A DNA stretch of 27,842 bases from Sphingomonas sp. (GTDB lineage Bacteria; Pseudomonadota; Alphaproteobacteria; Sphingomonadales; Sphingomonadaceae). The notes under the pieces were generated by a model, which made no database searches, had not been told where the DNA came from, and saw only the letters and a list, made by a program, of their open reading frames with translations. Position 1 is the stretch's first letter. The number at the start of each line of letters is the position of its first letter. Where the stretch lies: assembly GCA_003248865.1 (NCBI GenBank), contig QFPK01000027.1, positions 1 to 27,842 of the forward strand. Reading direction: 5' to 3'. The translations under genes and the position numbers were made by a program. Positions 14,415 to 22,195 of the stretch are shown piece by piece.

Positions 14415-17087
14415 ATGGCCAGCCTGCCGCCGATCATCCAGAACCCCGACATCCGCGTGCTGGGGCGGATATTGGGGGACGTGATCCGAACCCGGGGCGG
14501 CGAGGAGCTGTTCCGCCGCACCGAGGCGATCCGCACGGCTTCCGTGCAGAGGCATCGCGGATCGGCCCATGTGGAGGCGGTGACGGCGGAGCTGGGCGCT
14601 CTTTCGCTGGACGACACGCTGGCCTTCACGCGCGGCTTCATGCTGTTTTCCATGCTGGCGAATCTGGCGGAGGACCGGCAGATGTCCGGTCTTGCAGGGG
14701 CCGCGCCGGAGGCCGGGATGACGCTGGCCGATGCGGTGGCGCAGCTGGCGGCGAAGGGTGTCGGCCGCCCCGAGATTCTGGCGGCGCTGGCGAAGGCCAA
14801 GGTGGTGCCGGTGCTGACGGCGCACCCGACCGAAGTGCGGCGCAAGAGCATGATCGACCACAAGAACCGCATCGCCGAGCTGATGGCGTTGGCCGATGCG
14901 GGCGCCACCAGCGCCAGCCCGGGCGAGAGCGTGGAAGCGGCGATCCGGCGGCAGGTGACATTGCTGTGGGAAACCAGATCCTTGCGGCGCGAACGGATTC
15001 GCGTGGCGGACGAGATCGACACGGCGCTGGCCTGGCTGCGGGACGATTTCCTGCCCGTTCTGCCCCGGCTGGCGCAGGGCTGGGCGCAGGCGCTGGGCGA
15101 GGTGCCGCCGCCCTTCCTCACCATCGGCAGCTGGATCGGCGGCGACCGGGACGGCAACCCCAATGTGAACGCCCAGACGCTGGAGCTTGCGATGCAGGCG
15201 AATGGCGGCGTGCTGTTCCAATATTATCTGGACGAGGTGCATTCGCTGGGGGCGGAGCTGTCAATCTCGTCGGAGCAGACCCATGTGCCGGCGGCCGTGC
15301 TGGCGCTGGCGGAGGCGAGCGGGGATGATTCATCGGCGCGGGCGGACGAACCTTATCGCCGGGCGCTGACCGGCATCTATGCGCGGCTGGCGGCGACGTC
15401 GGTGGTGCTGACGGGGCAGGCGCCCACCCGGCCGCCGCGAGTGGTGGGCGCGGCCTATGCCGCGCCGGGCGAGTTTCTGGCGGATCTGGACGCAATTGCT
15501 GAAGGCGCTGATCAGGCGGGTGTAGGGGGCGGCGCGCTGGATGCGCTGCGCATCGCTGTGCGCCAGTTCGGCTTCCATCTGGCCACGCTGGACCTCAGGC
15601 AGAACAGTGATGTCCACGAGGCCTGCGCGGCGGAGTTGCTGGCGCTGGCGGGCGTGGAGGCGGCCTATACGGGATTGTCCGAGGCAGCGAAGGTGGCGCT
15701 GTTGCGCGGTGAACTGAAGAGCCCCCGGCTGCTGAGCACGCCGCTGGCGCCGGCTTCGGAGCGGACGCTGGGCGAACTGGCGATCTTCCGCGCGGCGGCG
15801 GCGGCGCGGGCGCGCCATGGCGAGGCGGCGATCACCACGGCGATCGTGTCCAAGACCACCAGCGTTTCCGACCTGCTGGAGCCGATGCTGATGATGCGGG
15901 AGGCGGGCATGCTGGCGCCGGGCGAAGCGCCGGCCGCCGCGCTGATGGTGGTGCCGCTGTTCGAGACCATCGCCGATCTTGAGGCGGCGCCGGAGATCAT
16001 GACCGATTATCTGGCCATCCCCGGCGTGGCGGAAGCTGCTCGCGCGCGTGGCTGCCAGGAAGTGATGATCGGCTATTCCGACAGCAACAAGGATGGCGGC
16101 TATCTGACCTCCACCTGGCAGCTGCACCGGGCCTCGTCCGCGCTGGCGGAGGTGTTTCGCGCGGCGGATGTGCCGATCCAGCTGTTCCACGGCCGGGGTG
16201 GATCTGTGGGGCGGGGCGGCGGCTCCAGCTTTGCTGCCATCCGCGCGCAGCCGCCGGGAACGGTGGGGGGGCGCATCCGCATCACCGAGCAGGGCGAAGT
16301 GATCGCCGCCAAATATGGCACGCCCGAAGCCGCCAGCCGCACGCTGGACACCATCGCGGCGGCGACTCTGCTGGCGACGCTGGACCCGCCCTCGCTGCCG
16401 GAAGGCGAAATTGCGCGCTTCCGCGCGGCGATGGACAGGCTCTCGGCCGATGCCTTTGCCGCCTATCGCGGGCTGGTGTATGACGAGCCCGGATTCCGCG
16501 CCTTTTTCCGCGCGATGACGCCGATTTCGGAAATCGCCACGCTGAAGATCGGGTCGCGCCCGCCCAGCCGCACGGCATCTGACGCGATCGAGGATCTGCG
16601 CGCCATTCCCTGGGTGTTCAGCTGGGCGCAGGCCCGGGTGATGCTGCCGGGCTGGTATGGCGTGGGCGACGCGCTGGCCGCCTTCCCCGACAAGGGACTG
16701 CTGGCGGCGATGTCGGACGAATGGCCCTTCTTCCAGGCGATGCTGGCGAACATGGAGATGGTGCTGGCGAAATCCGACATGGGCATCGCCGCGCGCTACG
16801 CCGAACTGGCGGGCGAGGCGGGCAAGCCGCTGTTCGCGCGCATTGAGGCGGGCTGGCACCAGACGGTGGATGGGCTGCTGGCGGCCACGGGCCAGTCCCG
16901 GCTGCTGGAGAAGAACCCCGCGCTCGACACCTCGATCCGGCTGCGGCTGCCTTATATCGAGCCTTTGAACCTGCTGCAGGTGGAACTGCTGAAGCGCCAC
17001 CGCGCGGGCGAAGATGACCCGCGCATCGCGGAGGGGCTGCAACTGAGCCTAAATGCGATCGCGACCGCGCTTCGGAACAGCGGCTGA
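14415..17087 (+). CDS. ppc: Phosphoenolpyruvate carboxylase
   Basis: Catalyses PEP plus bicarbonate to oxaloacetate, refilling the TCA cycle. The start ATG 14415 (MASLPPIIQNPDIRVLGRILG) has AAGGGAAAG upstream and gives 890 residues, close to E. coli Ppc (883). An in-frame ATG at 14367 with GGGAGG upstream, adding 16 basic residues, is a real alternative. Diagnostic motifs are present: TAHPTE with catalytic His137, GDRDGNPNV, GYSDSNKDGGY, and the glycine loop FHGRGGSVGRGGG. The C-terminus ends RNSG where the family usually has RNTG. The gene stands directly beside the prophage's right end, so its native promoter lies in or next to the junction. tRNA-Thr follows 60 bases after the stop. Confidence 0.95.
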   Translation: MASLPPIIQNPDIRVLGRILGDVIRTRGGEELFRRTEAIRTASVQRHRGSAHVEAVTAELGALSLDDTLAFTRGFMLFSMLANLAEDRQMSGLAGAAPEAGMTLADAVAQLAAKGVGRPEILAALAKAKVVPVLTAHPTEVRRKSMIDHKNRIAELMALADAGATSASPGESVEAAIRRQVTLLWETRSLRRERIRVADEIDTALAWLRDDFLPVLPRLAQGWAQALGEVPPPFLTIGSWIGGDRDGNPNVNAQTLELAMQANGGVLFQYYLDEVHSLGAELSISSEQTHVPAAVLALAEASGDDSSARADEPYRRALTGIYARLAATSVVLTGQAPTRPPRVVGAAYAAPGEFLADLDAIAEGADQAGVGGGALDALRIAVRQFGFHLATLDLRQNSDVHEACAAELLALAGVEAAYTGLSEAAKVALLRGELKSPRLLSTPLAPASERTLGELAIFRAAAAARARHGEAAITTAIVSKTTSVSDLLEPMLMMREAGMLAPGEAPAAALMVVPLFETIADLEAAPEIMTDYLAIPGVAEAARARGCQEVMIGYSDSNKDGGYLTSTWQLHRASSALAEVFRAADVPIQLFHGRGGSVGRGGGSSFAAIRAQPPGTVGGRIRITEQGEVIAAKYGTPEAASRTLDTIAAATLLATLDPPSLPEGEIARFRAAMDRLSADAFAAYRGLVYDEPGFRAFFRAMTPISEIATLKIGSRPPSRTASDAIEDLRAIPWVFSWAQARVMLPGWYGVGDALAAFPDKGLLAAMSDEWPFFQAMLANMEMVLAKSDMGIAARYAELAGEAGKPLFARIEAGWHQTVDGLLAATGQSRLLEKNPALDTSIRLRLPYIEPLNLLQVELLKRHRAGEDDPRIAEGLQLSLNAIATALRNSG

Positions 17088-17095
17088 GGCTGCGT

Positions 17096-17124
17096 TTGCG
17101 AAGCGCTGGGCTTTGCGATAGAGG
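17096..17124 (+). promoter_or_regulatory. Candidate tRNA-Thr promoter
   Basis: TTGCGA (17096-17101), 17 bases, TAGAGG (17119-17124) lie upstream of the tRNA with room for a short leader. The hexamers are only moderate matches, so read-through from ppc is also possible. Confidence 0.3.
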
Positions 17125-17147
17125 GCGCCACCTGACGATAGAGTCAT

Positions 17148-17223
<76 letters not shown>

Positions 17224-17489
17224 GTTTTTCCCTTGTAATTCAATGTTGCGATGATCTGGATGGGCGCGTTTGTTTGCGCCCGAAAGGGGATATAAGCCCC
17301 CGAAAATCCCGGACTTCCTGGACGAACTTGGGTGCTTCAGCCGTTTGTCGTCGGACCAAGCCGTTTATCGAGAAACCGTATCGTATGACCTGATCATGCC
17401 GTCAGGGGTGGTCTGCGCTACGCAATGGTCGCGATGCAAGCCGCTGTTCACCGGCGCAACATATTGGCTTCCCGTGTTTTGAGGTTTCA

Positions 17490-18164
17490 ATGACGACCAA
17501 GCTGTTTCAGCTGCTGCTGGCGCGCCGACTGTTATCGAATTGCGAGATTCTGGTTAGGTTCTTCACCGTGTTTGCGGCATCGGTTGTTGGCGCTGAGGTC
17601 AATGCGCGGTCTGCGGAGGAGGTGAGTGGAACAGTCGTAGACGGCGCGACTGCCGGTATCGATGGATCCGAAGTTTCGAGTACCGTAGACGGCTTTCCGC
17701 GCCGTCTGCCTGTCGCGGGAGGCGAGGTGATCCTGCCGACTCCCGGCGCACAACGCGCACACGACATGTATCGTTTTGCCGCCGCTCGGCGCAGCGGTGA
17801 TGTCCTCTATCTGTCGGGCGTCATCATCGGCCGCAGGCCTGACGAGGGGCGGGATACCGAGCAATTCAAGAGCCAGGTGCGGCGCGCCTTCGAGCGCGTT
17901 GGAACGACGCTGGCCGCCAGTTGCGCGACATTCGAGAGCATCGTCAAGATCACCAGCTTCCATGTCTGGAACAGCCCGGAGTTCTCAGGCGACCGCGACG
18001 CACAGTTCACTGCCTTCAGCGAGGTTGTCGGCGAATATATTCCTGCGCCCTACCCAGCTTGGACAGCAGTGGGCACGACCGGACTATTGGGAGAGGGTGG
18101 CATCGTCGAAGTGGAATTTATTGCCCATCTGGCGCCGGGAAATCGGACTTGCCCGGCAGACTGA
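17490..18164 (+). CDS. Exported or membrane-anchored RidA/YjgF-family protein
   Basis: ATG 17490 has GAGG at good spacing. Residues 1-40 form a basic start and a hydrophobic stretch (ILVRFFTVFAASVVGA), probably a signal peptide or anchor, then a linker to about residue 75. The rest is a Rid-fold domain: GDVLYLSGVIIG, FKSQVRRAFERVGTTLA, VKITSFHVWN and the closing GGIVEVEFIAH. Cytosolic RidA uses an Arg (Arg105 in E. coli) to deaminate enamine/imine intermediates; the aligned position here is Trp191 (PAWTAVGT), so classic RidA deaminase activity is doubtful. It overlaps the LamG-domain gene that follows, so the two products are probably used together outside the cytoplasm. The 266 bases between tRNA and this gene hold only a GGGCGC/GCGCCC hairpin (17262-17281). 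Confidence 0.75.
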   Translation: MTTKLFQLLLARRLLSNCEILVRFFTVFAASVVGAEVNARSAEEVSGTVVDGATAGIDGSEVSSTVDGFPRRLPVAGGEVILPTPGAQRAHDMYRFAAARRSGDVLYLSGVIIGRRPDEGRDTEQFKSQVRRAFERVGTTLAASCATFESIVKITSFHVWNSPEFSGDRDAQFTAFSEVVGEYIPAPYPAWTAVGTTGLLGEGGIVEVEFIAHLAPGNRTCPAD

Positions 18165-19156
18165 CAGCGGTGGGAAAGGCAGTTCTGGCGGCAGTCCTGG
18201 TGTTGACCCAATCGGTCCAGGCGCAATCCATCCGCTTCTCAGAGAAGCGCCCGATGGATTATACCTTTCTGGATCTTGCCTTTGTGCCGGCAGAATTCGG
18301 GACAGGCGAGTTCAGCCTGGAGCTCTGGATCCGGCCCGATGCACAATTCCCGACCGGCCCGACCTTGCGAGGCACATATGGCCAGCTGCGGAACTGGTCA
18401 GATGCAGACCCCGCCCCCTATTCAAGCCCCGGGTGGTGGCATGCCGGAAACTGGCTGCTGGATGGCCACACCCGCCCACGCGGTTTCAACGCCGGAGACA
18501 GCCGTGAGGGGACCTTTTCACTGCAATTCTATGGCGGTGGGCGCCTGCGCTGGATGTTTGCTGATTCCGGTGTCGATGTGCCCCAGGGCATGGTCTATGC
18601 AGTGCAGGCTTGGCCGGCTGAGACGACCCCCAGCCTGCTGGATGGCCGTTGGCATCATGTCGTCGCGATCAGACGCTGGCGTGAACCGGCGGGCGCCACA
18701 TTGGAGTTGTGGATCGATGGGCGCATGGTGGCGCACACCGACATTCCCCTGCGCATAGACATGCAACGCTTCTGGCATTCGTTGCCGCATCCCGACGATC
18801 CGCCGGAATTGGGCGGGTGGAGCTTCGGGGCCGAAGTGATGACGGCATGGGGTATGTTCTTCACCCAGTATGAAAACTACAAGGGATTGTTCGACGATCT
18901 GCGATTCTGGGGCCGCGCGCTCGATGCTGCCGAGATCGGACGTCTTGCAAGCGGGCAAACGACAAAGCCTCCTGAAGGCGCGCTGGCGTACTTTACCTTC
19001 GACGAGGGGCAGGGCAATCAGTCGATCGACGTGTTGGGTTCAGGATTAAGCATCCGGATCCGAAATGGGCGCCCAGACAGCTGGTCTGGAGAGGGCCGCT
19101 CAGATATTTCGCTATCGTCCGCAGTGTCCGAAGCTGGTTCGAAAACAAACCGATAA
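18149..19156 (+). CDS. Secreted LamG / concanavalin A-like lectin-fold protein
   Basis: The true start is upstream of the mature domain and not an ATG: TTG 18149 gives LPGRLTAVGKAVLAAVLVLTQSVQAQS, a good signal peptide cleaved after QAQ, and overlaps the RidA-like stop by 16 bases; GTG 18170 is an alternative. The mature part of about 305 residues is a LamG-type jelly roll: FSLELWIRPDA, the Trp-rich middle, DGRWHHVVAIRRW, TLELWIDGRMVAHTD, and the typical end GLFDDLRFWGRALDAAEIGRLASG. Such domains bind sugars or proteins at the cell surface; no catalytic module is attached. Moderate G+C and the coupling to an exported Rid protein suggest a small acquired unit. Confidence 0.75.
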   Translation: MPGRLTAVGKAVLAAVLVLTQSVQAQSIRFSEKRPMDYTFLDLAFVPAEFGTGEFSLELWIRPDAQFPTGPTLRGTYGQLRNWSDADPAPYSSPGWWHAGNWLLDGHTRPRGFNAGDSREGTFSLQFYGGGRLRWMFADSGVDVPQGMVYAVQAWPAETTPSLLDGRWHHVVAIRRWREPAGATLELWIDGRMVAHTDIPLRIDMQRFWHSLPHPDDPPELGGWSFGAEVMTAWGMFFTQYENYKGLFDDLRFWGRALDAAEIGRLASGQTTKPPEGALAYFTFDEGQGNQSIDVLGSGLSIRIRNGRPDSWSGEGRSDISLSSAVSEAGSKTNR

Positions 19157-19202
19157 TTTCAGTTGGATGATTTACTTGGCCCCGACGTTCGGAGTTTCCC
19201 TT

Positions 19203-19493
19203 TCAGCCCGCCGGGTGCCAATCGAAGGCCAGTTCGCCTTCGCGGTGGGCGAAGCGGTTCAGATGCTCGGCCACCACGTCCTGAAGGCGGGGCAAGGCAT
19301 CTTCCGTGGCCCGCACCTCGACATCGAGATGACCTTCGCGGGCCCATAGTTCGCAGTTGCGGCCCTCACCGAACTCAATGCGGCCATGGCCCGGTTCCAC
19401 ATCGACAGCGAACTTGTGCCCCCAATGGCTGCAGAGCTGCTTCAGATAACGCTCAGCATTGGGGGTGGTGACATGGGCCTGGCTGCTGGACAT
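19203..19493 (-). CDS. DUF2218-family protein
   Basis: The start at 19493 is preferred over 19523 because AAGGA precedes it and the upstream codons lie inside the promoter. The 96-residue product matches the DUF2218 family: AHVTTPNAERYLKQLCSHWGHK, a central GHGRIEFGEG, and a C-terminal AEHLNRFAHREGELAFDW. Members are small cytosolic proteins often found near iron-uptake genes; biochemical function is not established. Here it stands alone, divergent from folE. A Fur-like palindrome over its promoter supports an iron link independently of any neighbour. Confidence 0.8.
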   Translation of the reverse strand: MSSSQAHVTTPNAERYLKQLCSHWGHKFAVDVEPGHGRIEFGEGRNCELWAREGHLDVEVRATEDALPRLQDVVAEHLNRFAHREGELAFDWHPAG

Positions 19494-19507
19494 TGGCGAT
19501 TCCTTAT

Positions 19508-19548
19508 TGAGAACTATTCTCATATAACGTCATTTGCACGCGGGTCAA
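19508..19548 (-). promoter_or_regulatory. DUF2218 promoter with Fur-like palindrome
   Basis: On the minus strand TTGACC (19543-19548), 16 bases, TATATG (19521-19526) make a good promoter. Immediately downstream and touching the -10 is TGAGAACTATTCTCA (19508-19522), a 7-1-7 inverted repeat with one mismatch, the layout of Fur-family boxes. Repression when iron is plentiful is the likely outcome. The site sits 15 bases before the start codon, between -10 and SD. Confidence 0.6.
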
Positions 19549-19634
19549 TCGGACATCCTGCCTCGCATGGCTGCCCCGCATTGCCGATTGCCCTGCGCAG
19601 AGCTACATGGGCCGCCAATGAAGCGAGGAGCCTG

Positions 19635-20273
19635 ATGGCCGATTTCCACCGCAAAGACGAGCATGGGCATGACGATCATCTGCACGGCGAGGATCGCGAT
19701 TCCGCGATCCCGGCCGACGTGCTGGATGCTGTGCGCACGCTGATCCGCTGGGCCGGCGACGATCCCACGCGTGAGGGGCTGCTGGACACGCCCGGCCGGG
19801 TGGCGCGCGCCTACAAGGAATATTTCAAGGGCTATGAGGAAGACCCGCGCGAGCATCTGACCCGCACCTTCCGCGAGGTGGGCGGCTATGACGAGATCGT
19901 GCTGCTGCGCGACATCCCGTTCCACTCGCACTGCGAGCATCATATGGCGCCCATCATCGGCAAGGTGCACATCGCCTATCTGCCGACCGACCGGGTGGTG
20001 GGCCTGTCCAAGCTGGCGCGCGTGGCGCTGGGCTATGCCCGGCGGCTGCAGGTGCAGGAACGGCTGACGGCCGAGATCGCGGACGCCATCCAGGATGTGC
20101 TGAACCCGCGCGGCGTCGCCGTGGTGGTGGAGGCAAGCCACGCCTGCATGTCCGCGCGCGGCGTGATGACGACGGGCGCCACCATGACGACCAGCCGCAT
20201 GATGGGCGTGTTCCGCGAGGACGAGCGCAGCCGCAAGGAAGTGCTGGCGCTGATGCGGGCGGGGAGCGCCTGA
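19635..20273 (+). CDS. folE: GTP cyclohydrolase I
   Basis: Converts GTP to 7,8-dihydroneopterin triphosphate, the first step to tetrahydrofolate and, in many bacteria, queuosine. ATG 19635 has GCGAGGAG five bases upstream; the longer open frame crosses the DUF2218 promoter and is not real. The 212 residues match the family: DDPTREGLLDTPGRVARAY, DIPFHSHCEHHMAP, VGLSKLARVALGYARRLQVQERLT. The zinc ligands are C100, H103 and C171 (HACMSARG). The N-terminus is unusually His/Asp-rich (HRKDEHGHDDHLHGEDRD), a local metal-binding-like tail. rimO starts seven bases after its stop. Confidence 0.96.
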   Translation: MADFHRKDEHGHDDHLHGEDRDSAIPADVLDAVRTLIRWAGDDPTREGLLDTPGRVARAYKEYFKGYEEDPREHLTRTFREVGGYDEIVLLRDIPFHSHCEHHMAPIIGKVHIAYLPTDRVVGLSKLARVALGYARRLQVQERLTAEIADAIQDVLNPRGVAVVVEASHACMSARGVMTTGATMTTSRMMGVFREDERSRKEVLALMRAGSA

Positions 20274-20280
20274 GCCCGTC

Positions 20281-21621
20281 ATGAGCGACGCCACCGTTCT
20301 CTTGCCGCCGAAGAAGGTCGGCATGGTCTCGCTCGGCTGCCCGAAGGCGCTGGTCGACAGCGAGCGTATCCTGACGTCCCTGCGCTCCGAAGGCTATCAG
20401 CTGTCGGGCGATTATGCCGGGGCGGATGTGGTGATCGTGAACACCTGCGGCTTTCTGGACAGCGCCAAGGAAGAAAGCCTGGAAGCCATCGGCGAGGCGA
20501 TCGCGGAAAACGGCCGGGTGGTGGTGACGGGCTGCATGGTGAACGAGGCGGAGACTATCCGCCAACGCTTCCCCGACGTGCTCGCCGTGACCGGGCCGCA
20601 GCAATATGAGCAGGTGGTGGGCGCGGTGAAGCAGGCGGCGCCGATGCCGCCGCAGCCGTTCCTCGACCTCGTGCCGCCAAGATTTGAAGAAGGGGCGGGC
20701 CTGAAGCTGACGCCCAAGCATTACAGCTATCTGAAGATTTCCGAGGGCTGCAACCATCGCTGCAGCTTCTGCATCATCCCCTCGATCCGGGGCGATCTCG
20801 TCTCTCGCCGCCCGGATGCCATCGTGCGCGAGGCCGAGAAGCTGGTGGCCGCCGGGACCAAGGAACTGCTGGTGATCTCGCAGGACACCTCCGCCTACGG
20901 CCGTGATTTGCGGCATGCGCGGTATGGCAAGGCCGAGATGCGCGCGCACATCACCGATCTGGCGCGCGAGTTGGGGCAGCTGGGGGCCTGGGTGCGCATG
21001 CACTATATCTACCCCTACGCCAGCGTTGATGAGCTGATCCCGCTGATGGCGGACGGGCTGATCCTCCCCTATCTGGACATCCCCTTCCAGCATGCCTCCC
21101 CGCGCGTGCTGAAGGCGATGCGCCGCCCGGGGAACGAGGGCCTTGTGCTGGAACGCATCCGCAAATGGCGGGAGGCGGTGCCGGACATCGCCATCCGCTC
21201 CACCTTCATCGCCGGCTTCCCCGGCGAGACGGAGGAGGATTTCCAGTATCTGCTGGACTGGCTGGATGAAGCGCAGCTCGATCGGGTGGGCTGCTTCGCC
21301 TATGAACCGGTGGAAGGCGCCGTCGCCAACCAGCTGCCCGGCGCATTGCCGCTGGAAGTGCGCGAGGAACGCCGCGACCGCTTCATGGCGAAGGCCGCCG
21401 AGATCTCGGCGCGGAAGCTCGCCGCCAAGGTGGGGCGCAGGCTGGACGTGATCATCGACGAGGCCGATGGCGAAGGCGCCACCGGCCGCAGCAAGGCCGA
21501 CGCGCCCGAGATCGACGGCCGGGTGCTGCTGCGCGACGCGCCAAACGCGAAGCCCGGCGACATCATCCCCGTGCTGATCGAGGATGCCGACGAGTTCGAT
21601 CTTTACGGCGTTCCGGCCTGA
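20281..21621 (+). CDS. rimO: Ribosomal protein S12 methylthiotransferase
   Basis: Radical-SAM enzyme that adds a methylthio group to an Asp of ribosomal protein S12. The 446 residues show the family order: N-terminal MTTase domain with cluster cysteines C20 (SLGCPKALVDSE), C56 (NTCGFLD) and C85 (GCMVNEAE); radical-SAM domain with C157, C161, C164 (CNHRCSFC); and a C-terminal TRAM domain ending in DEFDLYGVPA. SLGCPKALVDSE and the C-terminal DLYG-type end mark RimO rather than MiaB. It follows folE in the same operon and is one base from ogt. Confidence 0.95.
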   Translation: MSDATVLLPPKKVGMVSLGCPKALVDSERILTSLRSEGYQLSGDYAGADVVIVNTCGFLDSAKEESLEAIGEAIAENGRVVVTGCMVNEAETIRQRFPDVLAVTGPQQYEQVVGAVKQAAPMPPQPFLDLVPPRFEEGAGLKLTPKHYSYLKISEGCNHRCSFCIIPSIRGDLVSRRPDAIVREAEKLVAAGTKELLVISQDTSAYGRDLRHARYGKAEMRAHITDLARELGQLGAWVRMHYIYPYASVDELIPLMADGLILPYLDIPFQHASPRVLKAMRRPGNEGLVLERIRKWREAVPDIAIRSTFIAGFPGETEEDFQYLLDWLDEAQLDRVGCFAYEPVEGAVANQLPGALPLEVREERRDRFMAKAAEISARKLAAKVGRRLDVIIDEADGEGATGRSKADAPEIDGRVLLRDAPNAKPGDIIPVLIEDADEFDLYGVPA

Positions 21622-21622
21622 C

Positions 21623-22162
21623 ATGAGCTTCGCCCTGTCGGTGCTGGAGACGCCGGTGGGGCCGATGGCGCTGGTGCATGATGCGGCGGGCCTGCTGTGG
21701 GCCGCCGAATTCCGCCACGATCCGCGCCGGGTGGAAACCAGCCTGAACCGCTTCGGCATCGGCCCGCTGGCCGACGCCGAAGCGCCGATGCCCGGCCATC
21801 TGGGCGACGCCTTCACGCGCTATTTCGCGGGAGAGCTTCACGCGCTGGACGTGCTGGCGACGGGCGCGATGGGCAGTTCCTTCGAACGCGCGGTGTGGGC
21901 GGAGCTGCGCCGTATCCCGCCGGGGCAGACCCGCAGCTATGGCGATATCGCCCGCGCGCTGGGCGGCGCGGCCTCAGGTGCGGGGCCAAATGCCCGCGCT
22001 GTGGGCACGGCGAACGGGCGCAATCCTTTGGCCATTGTCGTTCCCTGCCACCGTGTTATCGGTGCGGACGGAAGCCTGACCGGCTATGCGGGCGGGCTTG
22101 AGCGAAAAGCGTGGCTGCTGGCCCATGAAGGCTGGGAGGCTGCGCAGAAAAACCTGTTTTAA
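21623..22162 (+). CDS. ogt: Methylated-DNA--protein-cysteine S-methyltransferase
   Basis: Repairs O6-alkylguanine by moving the alkyl group to its own cysteine. ATG 21623 lies just after the rimO stop and gives 179 residues. The acceptor is C142 in PCHRV, preceded by the helix-turn-helix DNA-binding part (IPPGQTRSYGDIARALG, ARAVGTANGRNPLAIVV). The N-terminal ribonuclease-H-like part is complete, and there is no Ada-type regulatory domain, so Ogt rather than Ada. Probably co-transcribed with folE and rimO. Confidence 0.93.
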   Translation: MSFALSVLETPVGPMALVHDAAGLLWAAEFRHDPRRVETSLNRFGIGPLADAEAPMPGHLGDAFTRYFAGELHALDVLATGAMGSSFERAVWAELRRIPPGQTRSYGDIARALGGAASGAGPNARAVGTANGRNPLAIVVPCHRVIGADGSLTGYAGGLERKAWLLAHEGWEAAQKNLF

Positions 22163-22195
22163 GCCCGTACCTTGGGGGCTGGGGAGAGCTTGGGG

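Noticed and set aside
17224..17489. A 70-codon TTG-initiated frame (17270-17482) between tRNA and the Rid-like gene
   Set aside because: No SD, no recognisable motif and no conserved-looking composition.
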